DNA from: Thermotogota bacterium
GTDB lineage: Bacteria; Thermotogota; Thermotogae; Thermotogales; Fervidobacteriaceae
Length of the DNA: 38,489 nucleotides
Direction of reading: 5' to 3'
Assembly: GCA_030550315.1 (NCBI GenBank)
Contig: JAUQPP010000010.1
Span: forward strand, 1-38,489
Part shown: positions 1-9,741 of the stretch, piece by piece
Numbering within the stretch: position 1 is the first letter of the stretch
Layout of the letters: each line of letters begins with the position of its first letter
The notes under the pieces: generated by a model
Databases searched by the model: none
What the model was told of the DNA's origin: nothing
Seen by the model: only the letters and a program-made list of their open reading frames with translations
Position numbers and translations under genes: made by a program

Positions 1-123
1 GCATACGACGTGCATATCGACGAAGATGGTTCGATAGTAGTCGTTGGGAGCTCGTTCTCCAAAAACTTTGATGTGAACAAGAACCTTGGTGGAAGCGATA
101 TTTGGATCTTTAGGGTAAAATAG
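1..123 (+). CDS. C-terminal fragment of a repeat (probable beta-propeller) protein
   Basis: Frame 1 is open from the window edge to TAG at 121-123, giving 40 residues. The peptide has the pattern IDEDGSIVVVGSS...GGSDIWIFRVK. A 'G.D.WI.R' strand pair following 'DG.I.VVG' is typical of beta-propeller style repeat proteins, many of them secreted. Only the last repeat is visible, so the family call is an inference. The start and most of the gene lie outside the window. A strong hairpin terminator follows 16 bases after the stop, which supports this as a genuine gene end. Confidence 0.55.
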   Translation, partial: AYDVHIDEDGSIVVVGSSFSKNFDVNKNLGGSDIWIFRVK

Positions 124-139
124 TTAGCAGTAAAATAGG

Positions 140-173
140 GCGGTCGGCTGAATTTTCAGCTGACCGCTTTTTT
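140..173 (+). terminator. Bidirectional intrinsic terminator
   Basis: A 12-bp stem (140-151 with 156-167, one G-U pair) with an ATTT loop is followed by six T on the plus strand. It ends the upstream repeat-protein gene. The hairpin overlaps the stop codon of the convergent dinB gene, so it may serve both directions, although the T-tract on the minus strand is weak. Confidence 0.85.
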
Positions 174-1277
174 ATCCTTGAAGGTAAGAAATCCACCAAA
201 GTGGATGTCTTCCACAAAGCTCAAACGTTCATACCGGGACTCTTCATCATGCCAGAATAAGTTTAATTGTTTACCGTTGACCTTCTTGAGGTTACCGAGC
301 GTTACCCCCATCTTTACAACCGGCTTATCTTTCCAGACCTTTCTGAGCATCTCCAATGCAACATTTTTGAGTAACGTGAAATCGCTCACAGGAACCCCAA
401 AGCTCCTCGATAGTCCTAACCGTGTTCCATTGTGAAATCTTACAAGCACCGACAACGATTTTGCTCCCATTCTGTTTCTGAGAATCTTAGAGTACAACCC
501 GTATAGTAAGTACGTTAGAATCTCCGCACCTTCATCAAAATTTCTCAAACTCTTGTCAAATGTGTAAAAATGTCCGACACTCTTAGGAAGTCTCCGTTCG
601 AAGAACTCTGGTTCGGTGTATTCCTTCGTTATTAAAAACTTCAAGCGTGAAATTTCACTACCTTCGGGGAATTCAGTTTTAAGTAAATCTGAGAGAAATC
701 TTATACCGAGCTTCTCAAATGCTTCGGCGGTGCTTTTTCCGATTCCGGGTACGCTTTTGACATCGACAAAGTAAGAAAATTCCTTCAAGTTGTCCACCAC
801 AAAGAAACCGTTTGGCTTTGAGAACTCACACGCAGTCTTTGCTATGATGGGATTCATTCCGACACCGATCGTGCAACTTAAACCTAGAGTGCTTCTTATT
901 GCTTCCTTCAAGTCTTTCAACCTTTCAATGGACTTATCCACGGGATCAAGCGCTATGTAGAACTCATCAATACTTGCCTCCTTATACACGGGGAAGTACT
1001 TTTCAATCAATTGCACGATTTTCAAAGTGGTGAATTCGTAATATGCGAAATCTGCCTTGATAAAAACAATTTCAGGACATAGACTCCTCGCTTCGTTAAT
1101 TGTCATTCCCGTCCTCACTCCATATTTCTTGGCTACTGCGTTCGGACTCGTCACAACGGTCTTCTCGCCATGTCCTATCACCGCCATTGGTTTCTTCGCA
1201 AGAAAAGAATTCCTAAAACACTCAATGGATGCAAAGTATGAATCCATATCGAGGAGCGCTACGCGCCTATAAAGCAT
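156..1277 (-). CDS. dinB: Y-family DNA polymerase IV
   Basis: Translesion polymerase of the DinB/Pol IV family, 373 residues from the chosen start. Motifs seen: DMDSYFASIE (residues 10-19, first catalytic Asp in a 'DMDxFFAxVE' box), YGVRTGM (52-58), ASIDEF (101-106, Asp104/Glu105 metal ligands), and a helix-hairpin-helix 'VPGIGKST' after the palm. The little-finger domain fills the C-terminus. The open frame extends 21 codons further upstream, but the internal ATG at 1277-1275 is preceded by GGGGGGATTAAC, and DinB proteins normally begin just before the DMD box, so I prefer that start. It is divergent from murD and transcribed alone. A dyad in its upstream region (1315-1341) could be an operator. 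No C-terminal beta-clamp motif was confirmed. Confidence 0.93.
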   Translation of the reverse strand: MLYRRVALLDMDSYFASIECFRNSFLAKKPMAVIGHGEKTVVTSPNAVAKKYGVRTGMTINEARSLCPEIVFIKADFAYYEFTTLKIVQLIEKYFPVYKEASIDEFYIALDPVDKSIERLKDLKEAIRSTLGLSCTIGVGMNPIIAKTACEFSKPNGFFVVDNLKEFSYFVDVKSVPGIGKSTAEAFEKLGIRFLSDLLKTEFPEGSEISRLKFLITKEYTEPEFFERRLPKSVGHFYTFDKSLRNFDEGAEILTYLLYGLYSKILRNRMGAKSLSVLVRFHNGTRLGLSRSFGVPVSDFTLLKNVALEMLRKVWKDKPVVKMGVTLGNLKKVNGKQLNLFWHDEESRYERLSFVEDIHFGGFLTFKDKKAVS

Positions 1278-1314
1278 GTTAATCCCCCCGGCTCGATTTT
1301 TTAGGTCTCGAATA

Positions 1315-1341
1315 TATGTATATAGTTGTATACTATACATA
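1315..1341. promoter_or_regulatory. Inverted repeat between dinB and murD
   Basis: TATGTATA (1315-1322) and TATACATA (1334-1341) form a perfect 8-bp inverted repeat with an 11-base spacer. It lies about 40-65 bases upstream of the dinB start, in a very A/T-rich stretch that would also supply -10 elements. dinB genes are often under damage control in other bacteria, so an operator is plausible. AT-rich dyads also arise by chance. Confidence 0.3.
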
Positions 1342-1485
1342 AGTATATCAAAAACTTCCAGACGGTGTCAAACATTTCTTGTGATTTTTTTTATGAATTT
1401 TTCTTGAAAATTTCCATTACAACCTGCACAAGGATTCGGGTTGTGATAAAATTGACATGGAAAATTGTCTGCAAAGGGTGGTTCA

Positions 1486-2751
1486 ATGAGGTACGCACTT
1501 GTGGGTTTTGGCCTAAGCAACAAGTATGCCGCGCAATTTCTACGAAAGATCGGTGAACAGGTCTTCGTTAGCGAATCTGGAAAACTTTCCCAAGAAGACA
1601 AGGAGTTCCTGGAAGAATTGGGTATTGAATACGAAGAGGGACAGAACTCCGAACGAATCCTTCAAGCCGATGTGGTGCTCACCAGTCCAAGTGTCCCATA
1701 CAACCATCCACTTTTAATGAAAGCTCGCGAGTCGGGAATCAAAGTTGAAACCGAGATAACCTACTTCATGAGATTCCTCGATTGGAATCCCATCACGATT
1801 GCCATAACTGGCTCCGTTGGTAAAAGTACAACTGTGGCCATGACCAATCACTTGATCTCCAAAACAAAAACATCCCAAATATCTGGAAATTTCGGAATTC
1901 CCATTGCACAGGTGCTACTTGAAAACAAACGTCCGGAGTACTTGGTTATAGAGATCAGCTCGTTTCAGCTGTACTGGGCTGATTATTTCAAGCCTAAAGT
2001 CGCAGCGATAACGAACATCTACCCAAATCATCTGGACTGGCATCCTTCGATGGAACACTACGTTGAATCGAAGATGAAGATAACAAAATGGCAAGACAGC
2101 GAAGATTACTTTGTTTACAATCCAAGAGACTTAGAGATGTTCAAGAGACTTGCCTTGGTTCAGGCAAAGCGCGTTCCCGTAACCGTTGGATTCAGCCTCG
2201 ACGAGGTCCCTTTCCCTATACGAACAAAACAAAATATCGAAAACATTGCCATGGCTAAAACGATAATAAAGATACTTGGCTTACCATTCCAGATGAGTTT
2301 TCTCAATGATTTCACTCCGCTTCCGCACAGAATGGAGTACGTTACTACGTGGCATGATGTGCGCTTCTACAACGATTCTAAAGCAACGAACGCAGCTGCT
2401 GTAATTAAAGCATTGGAGAATTTTGATTCGAATGTGATATTGATCATTGCGGGTAAGGGAAAGAACGAGGATTACACAGAACTTACCGAAGAAATAAAAA
2501 AGAAATGTAAATTTGTTGCACTCGTCGGTCCGATTGCCGATGCTATCGAGTCGTACTTAGTTACGAGAGAAATCACATTTAAAAGGTACGAAAATATTGA
2601 GAAGGCCGTTTCGGATATCTGCTTGTTTGCCCAGCCCGGTGACGTGGTACTTCTAAGTCCTGGAGGGGCAAGTTACGATAGGTACAGGAACTTTGAGGAG
2701 CGTGGAGAACACTTCAAGTCTGTGGTAAGAAGCTTAGTAGAACAAATGTAA
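1486..2751 (+). CDS. murD: UDP-N-acetylmuramoyl-L-alanine--D-glutamate ligase
   Basis: Cytoplasmic Mur ligase that adds D-Glu to UDP-MurNAc-L-Ala in peptidoglycan synthesis; 421 residues. Domain order: N-terminal Rossmann domain (GFGLSNKYA), ATPase domain with P-loop TGSVGKST (108-115), the MurD-type EISSFQL (156-162), NIYPNHLDWH (177-186), and a C-terminal domain with DSKATN (297-302), a MurD hallmark. The P-loop is unusual: Mur ligases normally have GTNGK, here GSVGK. The start is the ATG at 1486, 4 bases after AAAGGGTGG; a TTG seven codons upstream is less likely. mgtA follows after 30 bases. It stands apart from any visible dcw cluster. Confidence 0.93.
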   Translation: MRYALVGFGLSNKYAAQFLRKIGEQVFVSESGKLSQEDKEFLEELGIEYEEGQNSERILQADVVLTSPSVPYNHPLLMKARESGIKVETEITYFMRFLDWNPITIAITGSVGKSTTVAMTNHLISKTKTSQISGNFGIPIAQVLLENKRPEYLVIEISSFQLYWADYFKPKVAAITNIYPNHLDWHPSMEHYVESKMKITKWQDSEDYFVYNPRDLEMFKRLALVQAKRVPVTVGFSLDEVPFPIRTKQNIENIAMAKTIIKILGLPFQMSFLNDFTPLPHRMEYVTTWHDVRFYNDSKATNAAAVIKALENFDSNVILIIAGKGKNEDYTELTEEIKKKCKFVALVGPIADAIESYLVTREITFKRYENIEKAVSDICLFAQPGDVVLLSPGGASYDRYRNFEERGEHFKSVVRSLVEQM

Positions 2752-2781
2752 AGAACTTTTGAGAAAGAAGGGGGAAGTAGT

Positions 2782-4146
2782 GTGATAGGTTACGAGATAT
2801 TTGTGCGTTCTTTTGCCGATTCAAATGATGACGGAATAGGAGATTTTCTTGGTATAGCGAGTAAGGTGGATTACCTTAAACAACTTGGTGTAGACCTAGT
2901 TTGGTTGACTCCGCATTTCAAGTCACCCAGTTACCACGGCTATGATATCATTGACTATTTTGAAACGAATACAAGTTTTGGCTCGATAGAAGATTTCAAA
3001 AAGATGGTTCACGTACTCCACGAGAACGGCATAAAGTTGGTTATAGACTTACCACTCAACCATGTTTCGGATAGACACCCTTGGTTCAAAGCCGCTATGC
3101 GCGGGGAAAAACCGTACGTTGATTACTTCCTCTGGGCACAGCCACACTTCAATTTAGAGGAAAAACGGCATTGGGATGAAGAGTTGTTATGGCACGAGCG
3201 AAACGGAAAAGTTTACTACGGAGTTTTCGGTGGTTCCTCACCTGATTTGAACTACGACAATCCTGAAGTTGTTGAAAAGGCACTCGAGATACTTAGTTAT
3301 TGGGTGCAACTCGGAGTTGACGGATTCAGATTCGATGCTGCCAAGCACATTTACGACTACGACACGAAAGAAGGTAAGTTTAAATACGATCACGATAAGA
3401 ACGTTGCATTTTGGAAGATCGTGATGGACAGGGCGCGCGAGGTCAAAGGTGGGGATGTTTTTGCCGTCACCGAAGTTTGGGATGACCCGGAAATAGTGGA
3501 TCGTTATGCCACAACAATCGGGTGTTCTTTCAATTTTTATTTCACGGAGGCTATCAGGGAATCGATGCAACACGGAGCAGTCTACAAGATAGTCGACTGC
3601 TTCCAAAGAACGCTCACAAAGAAATCCTACAGACCGAGTAACTTCACCGGTAACCACGATATGCACAGGTTGGCAAGTGTGCTTCAAAATGAAGATCAAA
3701 GAAAAGTTTTCTTCGGGCTTTTAATGACTACACCTGGTATTCCGTTCATTTACTACGGTGACGAGCTTGGCATGAAGGGTGTTTACGATTCCACCTTCAC
3801 TGAGGACGTGATCGAACCGCTACCTTGGTACGCCTCACTTTCGGGGGAAGGTCAGACATTCTGGAAGGCAGTTAGGTTCAACAAAGCCTTTTCCGGTGTT
3901 TCGGTGGAAGAACAAATGAACCGGAATGACAGCTTACTGAAAACCGCCATTGAGTGGGCGAATTTCAGAAAAATGAACGCATGGCTAACTGATGCGTGGA
4001 TTCAGGATGTTACACACAACACCTTCGTTGTTGCTTACACAGTCACCGATGGAGAGAACGGGTTCAGAGTGTACGCAAACATCGCTGGTCATTCGGAAAA
4101 TTTTGAGGGAATAGCACTGAAGCCGTACGAAGTAAAGGTAATCTGA
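2782..4146 (+). CDS. mgtA: 4-alpha-glucanotransferase, GH13 (MgtA type)
   Basis: Glycoside hydrolase family 13 enzyme of 454 residues. It has no signal peptide, so it is probably cytoplasmic. The closest family I recall is the T. maritima MgtA glucanotransferase of similar length, which disproportionates maltodextrins. GH13 regions are visible: VIDLPLNH (87-94), GFRFDAAKH with nucleophile Asp185, VTEVW with acid/base Glu231, and FTGNHD with Asp293. The C-terminal 'QTFWK...FSGVSVEEQ' stretch also fits MgtA. The start is GTG at 2782 behind AAGGGGGAAG. It lies between murD and eno on the same strand, probably co-transcribed with murD. A different transglycosylase or a cyclomaltodextrinase specificity cannot be excluded by eye. 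Confidence 0.82.
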   Translation: MIGYEIFVRSFADSNDDGIGDFLGIASKVDYLKQLGVDLVWLTPHFKSPSYHGYDIIDYFETNTSFGSIEDFKKMVHVLHENGIKLVIDLPLNHVSDRHPWFKAAMRGEKPYVDYFLWAQPHFNLEEKRHWDEELLWHERNGKVYYGVFGGSSPDLNYDNPEVVEKALEILSYWVQLGVDGFRFDAAKHIYDYDTKEGKFKYDHDKNVAFWKIVMDRAREVKGGDVFAVTEVWDDPEIVDRYATTIGCSFNFYFTEAIRESMQHGAVYKIVDCFQRTLTKKSYRPSNFTGNHDMHRLASVLQNEDQRKVFFGLLMTTPGIPFIYYGDELGMKGVYDSTFTEDVIEPLPWYASLSGEGQTFWKAVRFNKAFSGVSVEEQMNRNDSLLKTAIEWANFRKMNAWLTDAWIQDVTHNTFVVAYTVTDGENGFRVYANIAGHSENFEGIALKPYEVKVI

Positions 4147-4201
4147 TTCTTCGATACCCATAGACTATATCCGTGTCCACGTTTTTGGTTATTGGTTTTA
4201 G

Positions 4202-5524
<1,323 letters not shown>

Positions 5525-5533
5525 AAAAAAATC

Positions 5534-5566
5534 AAAACCGGCTACCATTTGGTAGCCGGTTTTTTC
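5534..5566. terminator. Bidirectional terminator between eno and the FGGY kinase gene
   Basis: A 13-bp stem beginning AAAACCGGCTACC (5534-5546), an ATTT loop and GGTAGCCGGTTTTTT form a hairpin with T-runs on both strands. It sits between the convergent eno and FGGY kinase genes and can end both. Confidence 0.92.
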
Positions 5567-5574
5567 CTTTAAAT

Positions 5575-7116
5575 TCACTTTGTCTCCAGTTTCCTTAGCT
5601 CTCCGTACAGCCCGTTCATCGATCTCCAAAGTTTTTTGTAGATGCGATTGTAGATCTTATCGTACCTTACGTGATTTTCCCGATTTGGAATAAATTCGCT
5701 GCTAACGTGTACCATGTTGCGTACCGCTTCTTCGAACGTTTTGAAACGTTTCAGACCAACAAGACATGCGATTGCTGCACCAAGTGCCGAAGTGTCATGC
5801 GTCTGGATTTTGTAGGTGGTTACTCCGAACATATCGGCCGTAATCTGACAAATCTCGTCACTCAACGCCCCTCCTCCGGACAAACCAATCTTCTTAACCG
5901 GTATTCTTGTTTTGCGCTGAATGAGCTCGAGACCTTCCATGAGCCCGAAGTTTATTCCCTCTATGAGTGCCCGGTAAACGTGTATTCTTGAATGCTTATC
6001 GGAGAATCCAACGATTGCACCTCTTGAGAAAGCTTTATCCAAGCCAGGGGTCCAAGTCGGATGCACAATCAACCCTTCTGAGCCTGGGGGAATCGATTTT
6101 AAACGCTGATTTAGTAGTTCTTCCGCGGAGATTCCCAAACGTTCCGCTTCGCGCACTTCATGTGCCGCGAACTCTCTTTTAAACCAGGATAACAACCAAT
6201 AACCCCTAAATATTGCAACTTCCGGGGTGTATTTTCCTGGAATAAGAGAAGGATATGGGGGCATGAAAGGTATCACTTCTATGTATTTATTAGTAGTAGT
6301 TTCAATCGTAGCAGTTGTCCCAAGGCTAATACTTGCAACTTCTGGGCTCAGGCATCCAACGGCAAGAGTTTCGCACATTTTATCCGCTCCAGACGCGATT
6401 ACAGGTAATCCTTCTGGCAAGCCCGTTTCCCCTGAAGCTTCCCGGGTAATGTGACCTATAACCGTTGTAGGCTCTACCAGTGAGGGAAGCATATGTCGTT
6501 CGATTCCAAACATGCGCCATTTGTAGTGGTGAAGATTTTCGTACCATCGAAAATGTTTGTAGTCAAAAGGGATGTAGCCAACCTGTGATGCGACGGAATC
6601 AACAAAGAGACCTGTGAGTTTGTAATTCAGGTACCCGGAAAGAAGGAGGTATTTATCCACCCTACGCCATAGTTCCGGTTCCTTCACTCTCATGTAATTC
6701 GCCAAGCTTCTGCGCCAAGCCTTGTGTGCTGCATCCTTCATTCCAATAATCGAAAATGCCAGGTTTTCCCAAAATTTGAAATTCGGTCTCCCTGGAGCAA
6801 GTCTTTGATCTAGCCAGAGCACCGCGTTTCTCACTGGTTTACCGTATTTGTCAAGCACAACAACCGTCGACCTTTGCGTTGTAAGTGACACGCCTTCGAT
6901 TTCGGAAAAATGACTTGGTGCGTCCTGTCGTAATTTTTTTGTAGCTTTGCAAAGAGCTTTCCAGTAAAACTCCGGATCCTGTTCCGCATTGTCAACACCG
7001 CGTGAGATGTACGGAGGATCATACTCTACATTTGTCTTTGCGAGCACTTCCCCCTTGTCGGAAAATATAACCGCCCTCAGGCTTTGTGTCTCACAATCGA
7101 TGCTTAAAACTTTCAT
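5575..7116 (-). CDS. FGGY-family carbohydrate kinase, substrate unknown
   Basis: ATP-dependent sugar or polyol kinase of the FGGY (xylulokinase/gluconokinase/glycerol kinase) superfamily, 513 residues. Seen: an N-terminal phosphate-binding segment (IDCETQSLRAVIF, 6-18), LTTQRSTVV, VLWLDQR (99-105), the catalytic-base region SGADKMCETLAVG with Asp245, LGTTATIE, and the C-terminal ATP loop IGLSGGGALSDEI. The N-terminal 'DCETQSLRA' differs from the usual 'D.GT.S.R'. ATG at 7116 lies 12 bases after the dnaE stop, so it is probably translated from the dnaE transcript. No sugar transporter or catabolic gene is nearby to suggest the substrate. It could be a xylulokinase-like or a glycerol/erythritol-type enzyme. 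Confidence 0.85.
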   Translation of the reverse strand: MKVLSIDCETQSLRAVIFSDKGEVLAKTNVEYDPPYISRGVDNAEQDPEFYWKALCKATKKLRQDAPSHFSEIEGVSLTTQRSTVVVLDKYGKPVRNAVLWLDQRLAPGRPNFKFWENLAFSIIGMKDAAHKAWRRSLANYMRVKEPELWRRVDKYLLLSGYLNYKLTGLFVDSVASQVGYIPFDYKHFRWYENLHHYKWRMFGIERHMLPSLVEPTTVIGHITREASGETGLPEGLPVIASGADKMCETLAVGCLSPEVASISLGTTATIETTTNKYIEVIPFMPPYPSLIPGKYTPEVAIFRGYWLLSWFKREFAAHEVREAERLGISAEELLNQRLKSIPPGSEGLIVHPTWTPGLDKAFSRGAIVGFSDKHSRIHVYRALIEGINFGLMEGLELIQRKTRIPVKKIGLSGGGALSDEICQITADMFGVTTYKIQTHDTSALGAAIACLVGLKRFKTFEEAVRNMVHVSSEFIPNRENHVRYDKIYNRIYKKLWRSMNGLYGELRKLETK

Positions 7117-7128
7117 TGTATCACCCGT

Positions 7129-9690
7129 TCAGTCCAAGATTTGAGTCTGGAAGCGATTCACTATTGGTCGTGCATTTTCGATAATCGTTGTGTTGTTTAC
7201 ATCTTCAACGACAACTTTTTCGAATCCACCAACTACTTTTGATTTAGATATTTCCGATTGGCTTATTTCGTCAACAATGTAAATGACACGTCTGAGTCCC
7301 TCGTGCAATTTTGATGGATAAACGAGTGTATAAACTCCATCGGGGGCGTTAACTTTGAAAACGCTCCTTCCATCGGTTCCAAAACCCGCCTTAACACGGA
7401 CGTGGACTGCATACGGAAGATTCAGCGCATATGCCAAACAGTAAGGTGCGAGGAGGTTTTCACACTCGGCTGGTGGCGTGAGTCCAATTCCTATCGTTTC
7501 AAATTCCATAAGTGTCCTTTCCCAAATTTCTTCAATTTTTGTTTCGGGCTCAGCTATTTTTTTCCCAAAAAGTCTTGCAAGACGTTGCGCTTCGGGATTC
7601 AGCCCCGTTCGTAGGTGCCTGAGCTTTTGGATAGCCTTTCGTCTACTCTCGAAGATTGCATCGAACGAACCAACCTTTATCAGTGCTTCAATTGTCGAAA
7701 TATTCAATCCGCTACTGTCTACGAACTCTTCAAATGTTTCGAACACCCTATTTTCTAATTCTTCGGCTTTTGCAATCGAGATACCTGGTACTACTGAAAA
7801 CGGAAGTTGGAAGATAGTTTCCGTAAGTTTATCACGTTCGGTTGATACCCCCTTGAATTTAACAATTGGTGGAAGTACCTTGTACCCAAGTACTTGAAGA
7901 TTGTACAGTGCATCTTCGAGGACGGAACTATCATGTTTTAGGTAAACGCTGTAGAATAGCGTTGGATGATTCGTTTTGAAGTATGCCATAAAGTACGTCA
8001 GGTGAGCGTAGGCAATGGCGTGCGATTTGTTGAACGTGTACTCACCAAACGCAAGTATCGACTTCGCGAGCTCTTTTCCAGTCTTTCCAAACTTCAACGT
8101 CAATATTCTTTCGAGACGTTCGTAAAGTTCTTTGAAAGAGGATGCATCACCTTTGGAAATTGCCCGTCTCAACGAATCTGCCTCAACCGGCGTCATACCA
8201 GCGAGTTGCAACGCGATTAACATAACCTGTTCTTGGTAAAGAGGAAAACCGAACGTTTCATCTAAAATGTCGAAGTTGAACAATTTTCTTTTCTCTTTTT
8301 TTGCTTTTTTGATTCTGTCGATTATTCCCGCTTTTATCGGACCGGGACGATTCAGCGAAATGGCCATCGCCAACTCCCTTATGGAGGAAGGTTTAACATC
8401 GCGAACGACCATTTTACCAAGCTTACTATCTAACTGAAAGATGTTGTCTGTGAATCCTGTTGATACGTACTTGAAAGTTTTTCTATCGTTTAGAGGTATG
8501 GTTTCAATCTCGATTCGGCTCGTGAGTTCTTTATAGACCGAAAGGGTCTTCAGTCCCAAGATATCTATCTTAACAAGTCCCCATTTTTCAAGCGTTTCCA
8601 TGTCCCATTCCAGTGTTTGAGTTCCCGGGGCGATTGGAAGTCTCAAAGGGGTGGTAGAAATGACGAGTCCTGCAGCATGTGTGGTCCGCGAAACAGGAAT
8701 AGACCTCAACTTTTCCGTCAGAGACATCGGTAAATCTTCCATGAATTTTGCAGGTAACGTTGAGTACGCGCTGATGTGGTAAACGTAACCGAACTCCTTT
8801 CTGAGAAGCTCTATGAGTTCTTGTCGACGTTCGTCTTCCACATCGATGTCTACGTCCGGGTAATCCTGCCTACCTTCGTTGAGGAACCTCTCAAAAAGCA
8901 ACCCGAACTCGAGGGGATTTATGGACGTAACACCCATAAGGTATAGAAGATAACTGCCCACTGCACTGCCCCGTCCGGGACCCAAGAGGATTCCATTTTC
9001 CCGCGCGATGCTTACAATTTTGTAGATAGTGTAGAAGTAATCCTCAAAACCTTTCGACCGTATAAGCTTGATCTCCTTGAGCATGCGTTCCCTCTGGTTA
9101 CGTTCAGAGGCAAACCCAGCGAACCTTTCAAGGAATCCCTCGGGTGCAACCGGAAGTTTTTGACCTGGAGCCAATTCGTAACCGGTGAATCTCTGCAACG
9201 AATTGATTAAATCTTGGTGAAAGGAGAGTTCTTGAATTTCGAAAATTCGTGGCTCGTTTGAAATTGGATTGTAGGTCACTTGTTGACCTCTGAATTTTTC
9301 GAGTTTATCTCGAAAAATTGACCACAGCTGTTGCTGATCCGGTAAGTATTGGGCTGGTGGAATATCAACGTATGGTAAGTTCTTGATTTGGGAAAACCGT
9401 CCGGAATTATACGAGTTGATAATCAATTCTAGTTGTTCGTCATTTGTTGCAAGGAAAGTCTTATTCGGTTCATCCGGAAACCTCATACCCACGAGAGCTC
9501 TTAGCTTGGGAAACCTTCGGGCGTGGAGAATAAAATTTCCGATACCGCAGAGCGTGGTATCGGAAAGTATAAGCACATCGATGCTGTTTTTTGCCGCCCA
9601 GTCAAAAACGTCTTCGAAGGTTACAACTGAACCGTTAAAGGAAAAAACTGACGAAAAGCAGAACGCTCTCACAACTTTTGCAGAAACCAC
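7129..9690 (-). CDS. dnaE: DNA polymerase III alpha subunit, short DnaE type
   Basis: C-family replicative-type polymerase of 853 residues, clearly shorter than the roughly 1160 of proteobacterial DnaE. Seen: GPGRGSAVGS (237-246), PDVDIDV with catalytic Asp281 and Asp283, THAAGLVIS (337-345), third catalytic Asp376 in VKIDILGL, the fingers stretch 'PLYQEQVM', the 'FNKSHAIAYA' box, and a C-terminal OB-like region. The N-terminal PHP domain is shortened and its metal-binding signature is gone: CFSSVFSFNGS stands where HLHTxYSLLDG is expected, and LSDT replaces LTDH. It is therefore unlikely to be a proofreading nuclease. Thermotogales also carry a PolC, so this would be the second C-family enzyme. 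The start is GTG at 9690-9688; its Shine-Dalgarno AAGGAA is about 15 bases away and both lie in a hairpin (9683-9741). Confidence 0.93.
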   Translation of the reverse strand: MVSAKVVRAFCFSSVFSFNGSVVTFEDVFDWAAKNSIDVLILSDTTLCGIGNFILHARRFPKLRALVGMRFPDEPNKTFLATNDEQLELIINSYNSGRFSQIKNLPYVDIPPAQYLPDQQQLWSIFRDKLEKFRGQQVTYNPISNEPRIFEIQELSFHQDLINSLQRFTGYELAPGQKLPVAPEGFLERFAGFASERNQRERMLKEIKLIRSKGFEDYFYTIYKIVSIARENGILLGPGRGSAVGSYLLYLMGVTSINPLEFGLLFERFLNEGRQDYPDVDIDVEDERRQELIELLRKEFGYVYHISAYSTLPAKFMEDLPMSLTEKLRSIPVSRTTHAAGLVISTTPLRLPIAPGTQTLEWDMETLEKWGLVKIDILGLKTLSVYKELTSRIEIETIPLNDRKTFKYVSTGFTDNIFQLDSKLGKMVVRDVKPSSIRELAMAISLNRPGPIKAGIIDRIKKAKKEKRKLFNFDILDETFGFPLYQEQVMLIALQLAGMTPVEADSLRRAISKGDASSFKELYERLERILTLKFGKTGKELAKSILAFGEYTFNKSHAIAYAHLTYFMAYFKTNHPTLFYSVYLKHDSSVLEDALYNLQVLGYKVLPPIVKFKGVSTERDKLTETIFQLPFSVVPGISIAKAEELENRVFETFEEFVDSSGLNISTIEALIKVGSFDAIFESRRKAIQKLRHLRTGLNPEAQRLARLFGKKIAEPETKIEEIWERTLMEFETIGIGLTPPAECENLLAPYCLAYALNLPYAVHVRVKAGFGTDGRSVFKVNAPDGVYTLVYPSKLHEGLRRVIYIVDEISQSEISKSKVVGGFEKVVVEDVNNTTIIENARPIVNRFQTQILD

Positions 9691-9741
9691 GCCGTAAAGA
9701 CTCAGTTCCTTCTGGTAATTAAAGGAAGACGGCGTGGTTTC
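9683..9741 (-). promoter_or_regulatory. Inverted repeat enclosing the dnaE ribosome-binding site and start codon
   Basis: GAAACCACGCCGT (9683-9695) and ACGGCGTGGTTTC (9729-9741) are a perfect 13-bp inverted repeat. Inside it TTCCTT (9706-9711) pairs with AAGGAA (9722-9727). On the dnaE transcript the 3' outer arm contains the GUG start and the inner pair contains AAGGAA, the only Shine-Dalgarno-like sequence nearby. Folding would hide both. There is no T-run, so it is not an intrinsic terminator. Pairing is directly visible; translational control is an inference. Confidence 0.6.

Noticed and set aside
3238-3699. A 153-codon minus-strand frame inside mgtA
   Set aside because: Fully covered by the GH13 gene with all catalytic motifs; no start signal and no family resemblance.
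9683-9741. Inverted repeat before dnaE read as an intrinsic terminator
   Set aside because: No T-run follows on either strand, and the start codon of dnaE lies inside it.
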